Source of the DNA: Bacteroidales bacterium
GTDB taxonomy: Bacteria > Bacteroidota > Bacteroidia > Bacteroidales > F082
Length of the DNA: 64,000 nt
Direction: 5' to 3'
Assembly: GCA_017539045.1 (NCBI GenBank)
Contig: JAFYHS010000006.1
Coordinates: forward strand, 62,001 to 126,000
A program made the position numbers and the translations under genes. A model generated the notes under the pieces. That model made no database searches. It was not told the DNA's origin and worked only from the letters and a program-made list of their open reading frames with translations. Shown here one piece after another: positions 1 through 9,144 of this stretch (its first letter is position 1; every line of letters begins with the position of its first letter).

Positions 1-905
1 ACGATGTTATCGGCATAGAGCAGCTGCTTCTCATACTGCTGTATGCCACCAAGACGCACCGTATTGCTTTCGGGATGCAGACGACCGCGCATGGTGTCGC
101 GCACGATGGTGGGTTGTTCGTAGATCTCCTTCATCATGAAATGGTCGAAGCCCGCCTTCTCGATGGAGTCGAGGTTCATCTTCAGCTCCTGCACATAGGG
201 CATGGCTTCCACGTCTTGAATGGTCTTGATGTGAAGCTCCTCGCCCAACTTGATGCGCACCACCTGCTCATCCTCAAGGTAAACCACCTTCTGGGTGCGG
301 CCCACGATAGGAGTGGCGTCGGAGGCGATGTAATACTCGTTTTCGCCTATGCCGATGACCATGGGGCTGCCTTTACGGGCGGCGATCAGTTCGTCGGGGT
401 GACCTTTTTCCACAATGGCGATGGCATAGGCGCCCACCACGTGGTTCAAGGCAATGCGCACGGCCTCAAACAAATCGACATGCTCGCTTTGCTGCACGTC
501 TTCGATGAGGTTGGTGAGCACCTCCGTGTCGGTCGACGACAGGAACTTAAACCCACGTTTTTCCAATTCCTTGCGGAGACTCAAATAATTCTCTATGATG
601 CCATTATGGATCAATGCGAGATTGCCCGATTGCGATCGATGGGGATGGGCGTTCACCTGATTGGGCTCGCCATGGGTGGCCCAGCGTGTGTGGGCGATGC
701 CGATATGGCCGCTGACGTCCTTGCCTTCAGCGAAAGCCTCCAAGTCGGAGACCTTGCCTTTGGTCTTATACACATTCAACACGTCGGCATCGTTGAGCAG
801 TGCCACGCCGGCACTGTCGTAGCCACGATATTCAAGACGTTTCAGGCCCTCAATCAAAATCGGATAGGCATCCTGATGGCCAAGATAAGCAACTATTCCA
901 CACAT
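1..905 (-). CDS. glmS: Glutamine--fructose-6-phosphate aminotransferase, N-terminal part (cut by window edge)
   Basis: Makes glucosamine-6-phosphate from fructose-6-phosphate and glutamine, the first step towards UDP-GlcNAc for peptidoglycan and glycans. The minus-strand frame opens with MCGIVAYLG, so Cys2 becomes the N-terminal nucleophile of the Ntn glutaminase domain. Further family motifs follow: RLEYRGYDSAG, GIAHTRWATHG and HNGIIENY. About 301 codons are visible; the sugar isomerase (SIS) domains lie beyond the left edge. The ATG at 903-905 is fixed by the need for Cys2. It runs away from a hairpin terminator that follows lemA. I see no glmS ribozyme-like leader upstream. Identification is very secure. 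Confidence 0.97.
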   Translation of the reverse strand, partial: MCGIVAYLGHQDAYPILIEGLKRLEYRGYDSAGVALLNDADVLNVYKTKGKVSDLEAFAEGKDVSGHIGIAHTRWATHGEPNQVNAHPHRSQSGNLALIHNGIIENYLSLRKELEKRGFKFLSSTDTEVLTNLIEDVQQSEHVDLFEAVRIALNHVVGAYAIAIVEKGHPDELIAARKGSPMVIGIGENEYYIASDATPIVGRTQKVVYLEDEQVVRIKLGEELHIKTIQDVEAMPYVQELKMNLDSIEKAGFDHFMMKEIYEQPTIVRDTMRGRLHPESNTVRLGGIQQYEKQLLYADNI

Positions 906-981
906 AATTGTAATCAGTTTTAAAGGTGCAAAAATAGTTTTTTTTGAATAGACAACGCAAAATCTGCCTTTTTTGAAAGGC

Positions 982-1015
982 AAAAAAAAGACCCGTACCA
1001 CAACGATACGGGTCT
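982..1015 (-). terminator. Rho-independent terminator after lemA
   Basis: Nine-base arms (AGACCCGTA / TACGGGTCT, 989-1015) enclose a short loop. A run of T on the minus strand follows (A-run 982-988 on the plus strand). It sits just past the lemA stop, between lemA and glmS. Confidence 0.85.
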
Positions 1016-1036
1016 ATTGCTCAAAAAAAACTCCTT

Positions 1037-1627
1037 TTATTCAAAGAGGTCCTTGACATCGGGGGCTTGCTGAGCGGCTTCGGAGGCCTCGAAATAAGGC
1101 TTCTTGTCGAAACCGAACATATTCGCCACGATATTGGCCGGGAAGCGACGGACGGCGGTGTTGTAGGCCTTAGCCGTTTCGTTAAACTCCCTTCTAGCGT
1201 TGGCGATGGTGTTTTCACAAGCCTCAAGTTGCGATTGAAGGTCGAGATAGTTCTGGTTGGCTTTCAAATCGGGATATTGCTCGACCGTGACCAACAGACG
1301 CGACAAAGCGCCCGACATCTCGTCCTGAGCGGCCTGGAAAGCTTTCATGTTTTCCTCGGTAAGGTTACTGGCATCAAGCGTGGTCGCCGTTGCCTTGGCT
1401 CTGGCCTCGACCACTGCTGTCAGCGTACCAGCTTCGTATTCAGCATAGTTTTTCACCGTGGCGACAAGATTGGGAATCAGGTCAGCACGTTTCTGGTAAG
1501 CCGTTTGCACATTGCCAACAGCTGTTTCGACAGCCTCTTGTTGCGAGACCAAACCATTGTAGATCTTCATTCCCCAAAGCACGGCAAGCAGTGCGAGGAT
1601 AAGAATCACGAGAATACCTTTCTTCAT
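1037..1627 (-). CDS. lemA: LemA family protein
   Basis: A 196-residue membrane-anchored protein of the LemA family, whose cellular role is not settled. One N-terminal membrane segment (about residues 4-22, ILVILILALLAVLWG) is followed by an all-helical domain. Family landmarks are VETAVGNVQTAYQKRADLIPN (about 34-54), TVKNYAEYE, and the C-terminal NxxARREFNETAKAYN and FP..IVANMFGF stretch. The length is normal for the family. It is monocistronic: the terminator at 982-1015 follows it, and the divergent PSP1 gene starts about 110 bases upstream. No TPM or M48 peptidase partner, often found beside lemA, is visible here. Confidence 0.93.
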   Translation of the reverse strand: MKKGILVILILALLAVLWGMKIYNGLVSQQEAVETAVGNVQTAYQKRADLIPNLVATVKNYAEYEAGTLTAVVEARAKATATTLDASNLTEENMKAFQAAQDEMSGALSRLLVTVEQYPDLKANQNYLDLQSQLEACENTIANARREFNETAKAYNTAVRRFPANIVANMFGFDKKPYFEASEAAQQAPDVKDLFE

Positions 1628-1695
1628 AGGAACTTATTTTTACAGTTAAACAATTGTTTCCTTAATATCGGCCACAAAGATATAGATTTTTTTCT

Positions 1696-1703
1696 TATTT
1701 TTG
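1696..1703 (+). promoter_or_regulatory. Bacteroidetes -7 element for the PSP1 gene
   Basis: TATTTTTG fits the TAnnTTTG -7 consensus and lies 36 bases before the PSP1 start. No clear -33 TTTG was found at ideal spacing. Confidence 0.5.
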
Positions 1704-1738
1704 CAGTTTATATATATGATTTAAAACGAATTTTATAC

Positions 1739-2857
1739 ATGTCTGACAATCAACATATTAATATGAACGACCGCACTGATGCCCAATTATTGAACCGAGG
1801 CTGTCGGCTAACCGAAGAGTATGTTCCGGGGCAAAAAGTGCTTTCTTGCGGCCGATGCAAGCTGAATCAGTTTGATTGGCTGAAAGATTATGAGAACCAG
1901 GAAGTGCAAGGCAACGTATGCCTTGCCGAGGTGCGTTTCAAGAACGATAGAAAAGACTATTTCACTTATCCTGAGGACCTTAACTTGGAGGTGGGCGAGT
2001 TGGTGGCCGTCGAAGCCGCCATCGGACACGACATCGGCATCGTCACCCTCTTGGGCGAGATCGTTAAGCGCCAGATGAAACGCAAGCGTTTCCGCACGCC
2101 GCTCAACGAGATGAAAAAAATCTACCGCAGGGCCCGTGCCAACGATATTGAGAAATGGCTCTCGGCCATCAAGTTGGAAGACGGCACCCTTTCGCGCACC
2201 CGGACCATCGCCGAGAACCTGGGGCTTGAGATGAAGCTGAACGACGTGGAATACCAAGGCGACAAGACCAAAGCCATCTTCTACTATACTGCCGATGGCC
2301 GTGTCGATTTCCGCGAACTCATCAAGAAACTGGCAGAGGAGTTCCACATCCGCATCGAGATGCGACAGATAGGCGTGCGACAGGAATCGGCCAAGTTGGG
2401 CGGTATAGGCTCATGCGGCCGTGAGTTGTGTTGCGCCTCTTGGATCAGCGATTTCCAGTCGGTGACTACCGGCGTGGCCCGTGTGCAGCAGCTCTCCCCC
2501 AACCCGCAAAAACTGGCTGGACAATGTGGCAAGCTGAAATGTTGCCTCAACTTCGAGTATGAGGCCTATGTGGAAGCCTTGAAGTCATTCTCCGACCCCA
2601 ACATCGTGCTGCATTTCGAAAGCGGCGATGCCATACACCAGAAAAACGATGTGTTCAAAGGCATCATGTGGTATTCCTACACCAACGACAAGGGGAACAT
2701 CATGGCCCTGCCCGTCGACAAGGTGAAAGAAATCATCGCCATGAACAAGAAAGGCCAAAAGCCTGCCAAGCTGGAAGACTATGCCATCACCAAGGAAGCC
2801 CAGACCAACACCAACGAAGGCTACGGCGAGGCCGACCTGAAGAAGATGAGTGACTAA
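1739..2857 (+). CDS. PSP1 domain protein (RicT/YaaT-like)
   Basis: A 372-residue protein with a PSP1 C-terminal domain. In Firmicutes the homologue RicT (YaaT) sits in a complex that affects RNA processing and development; the Bacteroidetes role is unknown. Visible motifs are the N-terminal SCGRCKLNQFDWL, a central arginine/lysine-rich stretch, and the double cysteine signature GSCGRELCCASW then GQCGKLKCCLNFEYE, likely metal- or cluster-binding. The start MSDNQHIN at 1739 is chosen because the reading frame upstream only runs antisense through lemA. It precedes gldH by 11 bases, a conserved neighbourhood in Bacteroidales, so the two are probably cotranscribed. Confidence 0.92.
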   Translation: MSDNQHINMNDRTDAQLLNRGCRLTEEYVPGQKVLSCGRCKLNQFDWLKDYENQEVQGNVCLAEVRFKNDRKDYFTYPEDLNLEVGELVAVEAAIGHDIGIVTLLGEIVKRQMKRKRFRTPLNEMKKIYRRARANDIEKWLSAIKLEDGTLSRTRTIAENLGLEMKLNDVEYQGDKTKAIFYYTADGRVDFRELIKKLAEEFHIRIEMRQIGVRQESAKLGGIGSCGRELCCASWISDFQSVTTGVARVQQLSPNPQKLAGQCGKLKCCLNFEYEAYVEALKSFSDPNIVLHFESGDAIHQKNDVFKGIMWYSYTNDKGNIMALPVDKVKEIIAMNKKGQKPAKLEDYAITKEAQTNTNEGYGEADLKKMSD

Positions 2858-2868
2858 AAAACACAAGA

Positions 2869-3333
2869 ATGAAAAGAAGACTCCATTGGATATTAGGGAT
2901 TTGTTGCATGATGGCCTTGGCTGCGTGCAGCAACGACTCATTCGACAAACGCACCGTCATCCCTGAAGCCGAATGGCCTCAGACCGAACGGGTGGCTTTT
3001 GATGTCGACATCAACGACACCATCAGCCCTTACCTATTTGGTTTAGGCTTGCGCCATCTGGAAAACTACCGCTACAGCAACCTCTTTGTCTTCCTTCACA
3101 CACGTATGCCCAATGGCAATGTCACCCACGACACCATAGAATGCACGCTGGCCACGCCCGATGGCAAATGGATCGGCAAAAGCAGTGGCAGCATGCGCGA
3201 CCTCACCATACCCTTGAACGAAAACCTGTTGTTCCCCTTGTCGGGGTCCTATCATTTCGAGATCGAACAAGCCATGCGCGACCCGATCTTGAAAGGCATC
3301 TCCGACATCGGACTATACATAGAAAAACAATAA
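2869..3333 (+). CDS. gldH: Gliding motility lipoprotein GldH
   Basis: A 154-residue lipoprotein of the GldH family. In gliding Bacteroidetes GldH is needed for motility, but non-motile Bacteroidales also keep it, so its general role lies in the envelope. The sequence has an N-terminal hydrophobic segment and lipobox MALAAC with Cys20 as the lipidated residue. The family pattern follows: W.....FDVDINDT, NLFVFLHTRMPNG, and a short C-terminal DIGLYIEK. It lies between the PSP1 gene (11-base gap) and the penicillin-binding protein (4-base gap), so it is likely in one operon with both. Together with the T9SS cargo at 50.4 kb it supports a Bacteroidales origin. Confidence 0.9.
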   Translation: MKRRLHWILGICCMMALAACSNDSFDKRTVIPEAEWPQTERVAFDVDINDTISPYLFGLGLRHLENYRYSNLFVFLHTRMPNGNVTHDTIECTLATPDGKWIGKSSGSMRDLTIPLNENLLFPLSGSYHFEIEQAMRDPILKGISDIGLYIEKQ

Positions 3334-3337
3334 TATC

Positions 3338-5584
3338 ATGAATAACAGCAAGAACAAACCTACGGAAGGAAAATCAAAAGCCGTCAAGAACCTCTGGATC
3401 ATCTTCGGATCGGTCCTCTTGTTCATCATTTTGTTCTTCTTCTGTGTCGCCGTTGGCATTTTTGGCAAGATGCCGAGTTTCGACGAGCTGGAAAACCCAC
3501 GCACCAACCTCGCCACGGAGATTTTCTCCGCCGACGGCAAACTGCTGGGATCCTATTTCGTTGAAAACCGCTCCAATGTGCGATATAGCGAGCTCTCGCA
3601 TTATATGCCTGAGGCTTTGATCAGCATCGAAGACGAGCGCTTCACCGAGCACTCGGGCATCGACGAGAAAGCCCTCTTCCGTGTCGCCTTCGGCGTGCTG
3701 ACGGGTAACAAAAGAGGTGGTGGTAGCACCATCACGCAACAGCTGGCCAAAAACCTCTTCCCTCGCGGCGAGAACCTAAGCACCCCGAAGCTGGTACTGC
3801 GTAAATTCAAGGAATGGATCACGGCCACCAAACTAGAACGCAACTACTCGAAGGAAGAGATTGTAGCCATGTATCTCAACACAGTGGCTTTCGGACACAA
3901 CTCCTACGGCATCCGCTCGGCAGCCAACACTTTCTTTGACAAGAATCCCAAAGACCTCACCATGGAGGAATGTGCACTGATGGCTGGCGTGGTCAACGCC
4001 CCCACCCGTTACAGCCCAATACGTAACCCCGAGCGTTCGTTGGGCCGACGCAACCTGGTGCTCCAAAAAATGGTCGACAACGGCTTTATCACCCAAGAGG
4101 AGTGCGACTCCGTGTCGCAAATCCCGATCGATATGTCGCATTTCAACGTCTCGGACCACAACACCGGACAAGCCACCTATTTCCGTGAATTCCTCAGAGG
4201 CTACCTCAACGACTGGGCGAAAAACACGACCCGTGCCGACGGCGAGCCTTACAACATCTATCGCGACGGCTTGCGTATATATACCACCATCGACTCACGC
4301 ATGCAACGTTATGCCGAAGAAGCCGTCAAGGACTTCATGAGCAAGGAGTTGCAACCCATGTTCTTCAACCACTGGAAGGGATACAAGAATGCACCGTTCT
4401 CCAATGTCTCAGCCGATGAAATCGACCACATCCTGGAGACGTCGATGAAGCGCTCCGACCGTTACCGTTCGCTGAAGAACGCTGGCATGTGCATGGATTC
4501 CATCAAGGCCGAGTTCAACAGACCCGTGCCCATGACCCTCTTCTCGTGGAACGGACCTATCGACACGGTGATGAGTCCGATGGACTCCATCCGTTACTAC
4601 AAATGGTACCTGCAAGCCAGCTTGGTCTCTATCGAGTCGCACACCGGCCATGTCAAGGCCTACGTCGGCGGCATCGACTACCGTTTCTTCAAATACGACC
4701 ACGTCACCCAAGCCCGTCGTCAGGTGGGTTCTACCTTCAAGCCCTTCGTTTATACCTTGGCCATGCAAGAAGGCGAGTTCACGCCATGCACGAGAATCCC
4801 CAACATCCCATACAACATCGAGCTTCCTGACGGTCGTTTCTGGTCGCCTGGTAACTCCGGTGGCGGCGGTGGCGAGATCACGCTGAAAAACGCTTTAGCG
4901 CAATCCAACAACTGGATCTCGGCTTATCTGATGAACCAATTCGGTCCTGAGGCCGTCATCGGCATGGCCCGCCGCATGGGCGTTGAATCACCCATCGACC
5001 CAGTGCCCTCCATCTGCTTGGGTGTGTGCGACCTCAAACTTATCGAGATGGTCGGAGCCATGAGCACCTTCGCCAACCAAGGCGTCTACATCAAACCCAT
5101 GTTCATCACCCGCATCGAAGACAAGAACGGCAACGTCATCCAACGTTTCACTCCCGAAGAGACGGAAGCGATGAGCGAGGTGACCGCCTATAAGATGGTG
5201 GAACTGATGAAAGGCGTCGTGCAAAGCGGCACCGGTGTACGCCTGCGTTCTTTGTACGGCTTCAAGAACCCCATCGCTGGCAAGACGGGAACCACCCAAA
5301 AGAACAGCGACGGTTACTTTATGGGCATCACCCCCGACCTCACCACTGGCGTATGGGTAGGTGCCGAAGACCGCAGCGTCCACTTCCGCTCGACTCGTTT
5401 GGGACAAGGCTCGCATACGGCATTGCCGATATGGGCCATGTATATGAAGAAAGTTTATAACGACTCGAAACTGGGAATCAGCCAAGGTGATTTCACGAAG
5501 CCCTATGCTCCTGGTGTTGACCTCGACTTCAACTGCTGGCAATACAACGACAACGAGAGCGACGAATACATCGATGAGTTTTAA
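3338..5584 (+). CDS. Class A penicillin-binding protein 1A (transglycosylase/transpeptidase)
   Basis: A 748-residue bifunctional peptidoglycan synthase. It has a cytoplasmic tail, one membrane anchor (about 18-42), then a GT51 glycosyltransferase with the catalytic region ISIEDERFTEHSGID (about 96-109) and GGGSTITQQLAKNLF (about 127-141). The transpeptidase follows: SxxK in GSTFKPF (about 465), SNN in AQSNNW, and KTGTT (about 648). All catalytic motifs are present, so both activities should work. Length and architecture are normal for PBP1A (ponA/mrcA type). It starts 4 bases after gldH and ends 21 bases before obg, in a row of envelope and growth genes. Confidence 0.96.
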   Translation: MNNSKNKPTEGKSKAVKNLWIIFGSVLLFIILFFFCVAVGIFGKMPSFDELENPRTNLATEIFSADGKLLGSYFVENRSNVRYSELSHYMPEALISIEDERFTEHSGIDEKALFRVAFGVLTGNKRGGGSTITQQLAKNLFPRGENLSTPKLVLRKFKEWITATKLERNYSKEEIVAMYLNTVAFGHNSYGIRSAANTFFDKNPKDLTMEECALMAGVVNAPTRYSPIRNPERSLGRRNLVLQKMVDNGFITQEECDSVSQIPIDMSHFNVSDHNTGQATYFREFLRGYLNDWAKNTTRADGEPYNIYRDGLRIYTTIDSRMQRYAEEAVKDFMSKELQPMFFNHWKGYKNAPFSNVSADEIDHILETSMKRSDRYRSLKNAGMCMDSIKAEFNRPVPMTLFSWNGPIDTVMSPMDSIRYYKWYLQASLVSIESHTGHVKAYVGGIDYRFFKYDHVTQARRQVGSTFKPFVYTLAMQEGEFTPCTRIPNIPYNIELPDGRFWSPGNSGGGGGEITLKNALAQSNNWISAYLMNQFGPEAVIGMARRMGVESPIDPVPSICLGVCDLKLIEMVGAMSTFANQGVYIKPMFITRIEDKNGNVIQRFTPEETEAMSEVTAYKMVELMKGVVQSGTGVRLRSLYGFKNPIAGKTGTTQKNSDGYFMGITPDLTTGVWVGAEDRSVHFRSTRLGQGSHTALPIWAMYMKKVYNDSKLGISQGDFTKPYAPGVDLDFNCWQYNDNESDEYIDEF

Positions 5585-5605
5585 TCCATAAAAAAGTAGA
5601 GCATT

Positions 5606-6613
5606 ATGACTTCTAACTTTGTCGACTACGTCAAGATCTTCTGCCGTTCAGGCAAGGGCGGACACGGTTCGTTGCATTTCCGCCGCGAGAAATACATCCC
5701 GAAAGGCGGACCCGACGGCGGCGACGGCGGTCGTGGCGGCAACGTCATCATGCGCGGCAACGCCCAACTATGGACCCTACTACATCTGCGCTACACGAAG
5801 CATATCTATGCCGGCGACGGCGTGCCGGGGGGCAAAAACCAACTCACAGGCGCCGCTGGTGATGACATCTACATCGACGTCCCGCTAGGCACCGTAGCCT
5901 ATCGGGCAGAAGATCACACCATGATGGGCGAGATCACCGAAGACAAGCAAGAAATCGTGCTCCTCAAAGGCGGACGCGGCGGAAAAGGCAATGCCTTCTT
6001 CAAGACGGCCACACTGCAAGCACCCAAGTTCGCACAACCGGGCGAGCCCTGCCAAGAGGAATGGATCACCTTGGAGCTGAAGCTGTTGGCTGATGTCGGT
6101 CTGGTCGGCTTCCCCAATGCAGGCAAGTCGACACTACTCTCTGTCGTCTCCGCAGCCAAGCCCGAGATTGCCGATTATCCCTTCACCACCCTTGTGCCCA
6201 ACCTCGGCATCGTCAGCTATCGTGGCCACCGCAGTTTCGTCATGGCCGACATCCCTGGCATCATTGAAGGCGCAGCCGAAGGCAAAGGACTGGGCATCAG
6301 ATTCTTGAGACATATCGAAAGAAACTCCACCCTGCTGTTTATGGTGCCTGCCAACACCGAAGACGTCAAGGCAGAATACGATATCCTGCTCAATGAGTTG
6401 AAGAAATACAACCCCGAGCTGATGGACAAGGACCGCATCCTAGCCATCACCAAGTGCGATTTGGTGGACGACGACACCATCAAGGAAATCAAGAAGCACC
6501 TGCCTAAGAAGATACCGCATGTCTTCATCAGCTCCGTCGCCCAGCAAGGCATCGACGAGTTGAAAGACCTGATTTGGCTGACGCTGAACAAAGGAGACGA
6601 AGAAGACTGGTAA
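5606..6613 (+). CDS. obg: GTPase Obg/CgtA
   Basis: An essential GTPase of 50S ribosome assembly and stress control. The glycine-rich Obg domain occupies about residues 1-158 ([29 protein letters not shown]). The G domain follows, with G1 GFPNAGKST (about 168-176), switch [13 protein letters not shown]3 [10 protein letters not shown]4 TKCD and G5 SSV. At 335 residues it stops soon after the G domain. The acidic C-terminal tail found in many Bacteroidetes Obg proteins, and the OCT domain of Firmicutes, are missing. It is 21 bases downstream of the penicillin-binding protein gene, and the PAP2 gene follows after 11 bases. Confidence 0.96.
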   Translation: MTSNFVDYVKIFCRSGKGGHGSLHFRREKYIPKGGPDGGDGGRGGNVIMRGNAQLWTLLHLRYTKHIYAGDGVPGGKNQLTGAAGDDIYIDVPLGTVAYRAEDHTMMGEITEDKQEIVLLKGGRGGKGNAFFKTATLQAPKFAQPGEPCQEEWITLELKLLADVGLVGFPNAGKSTLLSVVSAAKPEIADYPFTTLVPNLGIVSYRGHRSFVMADIPGIIEGAAEGKGLGIRFLRHIERNSTLLFMVPANTEDVKAEYDILLNELKKYNPELMDKDRILAITKCDLVDDDTIKEIKKHLPKKIPHVFISSVAQQGIDELKDLIWLTLNKGDEEDW

Positions 6614-6624
6614 ACACAGCAACC

Positions 6625-7200
6625 ATGGATTACCTCTCCTCCATCGATTCCGACCTCTTCCTCTTTCTCAACGGCCTCCATGCCGATTGGCTGGACAAGG
6701 CTATGATTGCCGTCACGCGGATGTGGGTGTGGTTGCCCTTATACGCTTTATTCGTTTATTGGATCGTGAAGCAGTACGGCAAACGTTGTTGGTGGATATT
6801 TTTGGCCGTCGGTTTGGTCGTGCTTTGCTCCGACCAGCTCTCTGCCCATGTCTGCAAGCCCTTGTTTCATCGCCTGAGGCCTTGCTATAATGTCGACTTC
6901 CAAGATTTGATTTATCTTCCCAATGGCATGGCAGGAGGCAAATACGGCTTCGTCTCATCACATGCGGCCAACACCTTTGCGATTGCCGCTTTTCTGACAG
7001 GGGCACTGGGCAAAAACCGCTGGTGGGCTGGCTTGATGCTTTATCTTTGGGCTTTCATCTCTAGTTACAGCCGCATTTACATAGGATTCCATTACCCTGG
7101 CGACATCATTTGCGGCGCACTCTTAGGCATACTCATCGGGCTGATACTCTGGAAAGTGTTTCAGCTGGTTGTCGTCAAAAAGGTTTGGAAATCAGAATAA
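6625..7200 (+). CDS. PAP2-superfamily membrane phosphatase
   Basis: A 191-residue integral membrane phosphatase with about five membrane segments. It may act on undecaprenyl-pyrophosphate or other lipid phosphates at the periplasmic face. The acid phosphatase signature is clear: KPLFHRLRPCYN (K.x6.RP), SSHAAN (SGH equivalent with Ser-Ser-His), and SRIYIGFHYPGDI (SRx5HxxxD). The ATG at 6625 gives MDYLSSIDSDLFLFLN, the usual start of this Bacteroidetes subfamily; an upstream in-frame ATG at 6574 would lie inside obg. The stop overlaps the convergent SAM hydrolase gene by 9 bases. The exact lipid substrate cannot be read from the sequence. Confidence 0.92.
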   Translation: MDYLSSIDSDLFLFLNGLHADWLDKAMIAVTRMWVWLPLYALFVYWIVKQYGKRCWWIFLAVGLVVLCSDQLSAHVCKPLFHRLRPCYNVDFQDLIYLPNGMAGGKYGFVSSHAANTFAIAAFLTGALGKNRWWAGLMLYLWAFISSYSRIYIGFHYPGDIICGALLGILIGLILWKVFQLVVVKKVWKSE

Positions 7201-8007
7201 GGAATCCAAAGTAGGCGTCGTTTTCCCGTCATCGAAGATCACCTTGATGGTGGAGGAAGGCTCGATGCCGCAGAGCGAGGCCAACTTGGCCTTGTTCAAG
7301 GCCAGTTCGAGATAGCCATGAGTGCCGAAGATGGCCACCAGATCCACCACATCGACATCCAGATAACTATCCGAGATTTCCTCGACGGTATAGAGAGCGC
7401 CTTTTACCTGAATGACAAAGTCGCGGCCACGACGCTCCTTCTCAAACAACTCCTTGGAGATATTGGTAATTAAGTTGTCGTATGAGTCGATATGCATCAC
7501 CACGCCCTCGATGGTGTTGTCGCGAGCCACGGCACAGAAAGCGCCACCAGGATTAAGCTTCAAGCGCGGCTCACCGATGTTCGACAACGGTTCGCCTTTG
7601 GCTATCATCACGGCCACCTTAACAAAACGGTCGCGCGTAGCAAACGTGAAGAAATCGGAGTCCTGCATCACATCGACGCAATAGGCCTCGTCGTATTTCC
7701 CGTCAAGGATATGGCTGAAGATGCCATTATCGGTAGAGATGAAGTATTGTCCTTCGGCTTTCACCACCACATGCGGGCATTCAGCTGACTCGATCGTGTC
7801 AACAGCAATGATGTGAATGGTACCAGGAGGGAAACAGCGATAGCAGTTTTTTAACGTGAACCCAGCCTGAGCGACATTGAACGGCTCAATTTCGTGGGTA
7901 ACATCAACGATAGTGGCATCGGGCAATTGCGACAGAATCGTTCCTTTCACTGCCGCAGCATAATAATCCTTCGTTCCCCAATCGCTTGTTATTGTGATAA
8001 TTGCCAT
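7192..8007 (-). CDS. SAM hydroxide adenosyltransferase (DUF62 family)
   Basis: A 271-residue member of the family that contains SAM-dependent fluorinase and chlorinase. Ordinary bacterial members hydrolyse S-adenosylmethionine to adenosine and methionine. Family signs are the start MAIITITSDWGTKDYYAAAVKG (Asp/Ser-rich SAM pocket), VDVTHEIEPFNV, AFTLKNCYRCFPPGTIHIIAVD, and FISTDNGIFS. The C-terminal part has the typical beta-rich swap domain, including HIDSYDNLITNISKEL. The gene is single, divergent from phoH and convergent with the PAP2 gene. Hydrolase rather than halogenase activity is inferred from taxonomy, because true halogenases are rare. Confidence 0.88.
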   Translation of the reverse strand: MAIITITSDWGTKDYYAAAVKGTILSQLPDATIVDVTHEIEPFNVAQAGFTLKNCYRCFPPGTIHIIAVDTIESAECPHVVVKAEGQYFISTDNGIFSHILDGKYDEAYCVDVMQDSDFFTFATRDRFVKVAVMIAKGEPLSNIGEPRLKLNPGGAFCAVARDNTIEGVVMHIDSYDNLITNISKELFEKERRGRDFVIQVKGALYTVEEISDSYLDVDVVDLVAIFGTHGYLELALNKAKLASLCGIEPSSTIKVIFDDGKTTPTLDSLF

Positions 8008-8091
8008 CGTCTGCTAAAAGTGGTATAGAGATTTTGCAAAGGTATATCATTTATGTGAAACTTGCCATAGGTTTTAGAAAAAAAATATCAC

Positions 8092-8099
8092 TATCTTTG
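8092..8099 (+). promoter_or_regulatory. Bacteroidetes -7 element for phoH-purC
   Basis: TATCTTTG matches TAnnTTTG exactly. It is followed by GCG and lies 41 bases before the phoH ATG, in the 132-base gap between divergent genes. Confidence 0.6.
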
Positions 8100-8139
8100 C
8101 GAGCAAATAAAAAGACATACATCGACGAACTCAGTAACC

Positions 8140-9132
8140 ATGGCAGAACAGATTCTTCAGATAGAAAATGTTGATCCTAAAGAACTTCACGGACCCAACG
8201 ACAAATACCTGGAGTTGGTGAAGAGCATGTTCCCTAAGTTGAAAATCATCGCTCGCGGCGACTTTGTGAAAGTGATTGGCGACGACGATGAGATTGAGTA
8301 TTTCGCCAGCCGTTACGAGACCCTGATGGTGCAGTTGGAACGTTTTGGCAAACTCACCGCCCAGACCGTGGAAGACGTGATGATGGCGGCTACCGACAAC
8401 GAGCTGCAACAGAAGATGTCGGAAAGTGACGTGCTCGTGTTCGGACGCAGCGGTGTCCCCGTCAAGGCCATCACTGCCAACCAAAAACGCATGGTGACGG
8501 CATCGGAACAGAAGGATCTGATCTTCGCCATCGGTCCCGCTGGCACGGGCAAGACCTACACCGCCGTGGCTTTGGCTGTCCGTGCCCTGAAAGCCAAGCA
8601 GGTCAGGAGAATCATTTTGACACGTCCCGCCGTAGAAGCAGACGAGCACCTAGGCTTTCTCCCTGGCGACCTCAAGGACAAACTCGACCCCTATCTGCAG
8701 CCGCTTTATGACGCCTTGCGCGACATGATCCCTGGCACCAAACTTGAGGGTTACCTCGAAGACCACACCATCGAGATTGCGCCATTGGCCTTCATGCGCG
8801 GCCGCACCTTGGACCATGCCTTCGTTATCCTCGACGAAGCCCAAAACGCCACGCGCAGCCAGCTGAAGATGTTCCTCACCCGCATGGGACGCTCGGCCAA
8901 GTTTATCGTCACGGGCGACATCACCCAAATCGACCTGCCACCTAAGACGCCGTCGGGATTGCCGCAGGCCATGGAGGTGCTGAAAGACGTGAAAGGCATC
9001 GAATTCATTTATCTCGACGACAAAGATGTGGTGAGACATAAACTGGTGACGGATATCATCAATGCTTATAAGAAGCACCATGATGATGAGGAGTCGACCG
9101 AACAACTGCCAACTGAACAACTGAACAACTAA
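8140..9132 (+). CDS. phoH: PhoH family protein (PhoH-like ATPase)
   Basis: A 330-residue PhoH-like NTPase, a family tied to RNA metabolism and often paired with YbeY. Walker A is GPAGTGKTY (about 132-140). DEAQN (Walker B, about 232) and GDITQIDLP come later. The N-terminal KH-like region (GDFVKVIGDDDEIEYF) also fits. The very end of the frame is a short imperfect tandem (TEQLPTEQLNN), produced by repeated AACTGAAC units around 9098-9140, and the repeat continues into the 12-base gap before purC. Probably cotranscribed with purC. The residue pattern makes the family secure; the cellular role is not established. Confidence 0.93.
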   Translation: MAEQILQIENVDPKELHGPNDKYLELVKSMFPKLKIIARGDFVKVIGDDDEIEYFASRYETLMVQLERFGKLTAQTVEDVMMAATDNELQQKMSESDVLVFGRSGVPVKAITANQKRMVTASEQKDLIFAIGPAGTGKTYTAVALAVRALKAKQVRRIILTRPAVEADEHLGFLPGDLKDKLDPYLQPLYDALRDMIPGTKLEGYLEDHTIEIAPLAFMRGRTLDHAFVILDEAQNATRSQLKMFLTRMGRSAKFIVTGDITQIDLPPKTPSGLPQAMEVLKDVKGIEFIYLDDKDVVRHKLVTDIINAYKKHHDDEESTEQLPTEQLNN

Positions 9133-9144
9133 CAACTGAATATA

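Noticed and set aside
1-1000. glmS ribozyme or riboswitch before glmS
   Set aside because: The upstream space is short and is occupied by the lemA terminator; no such fold is visible, and the ribozyme is known mainly from Firmicutes.
1067-1738. N-terminal extension of the PSP1 gene
   Set aside because: The frame is open by chance antisense to lemA; the PSP1 protein starts naturally at 1739 behind its own -7 box.
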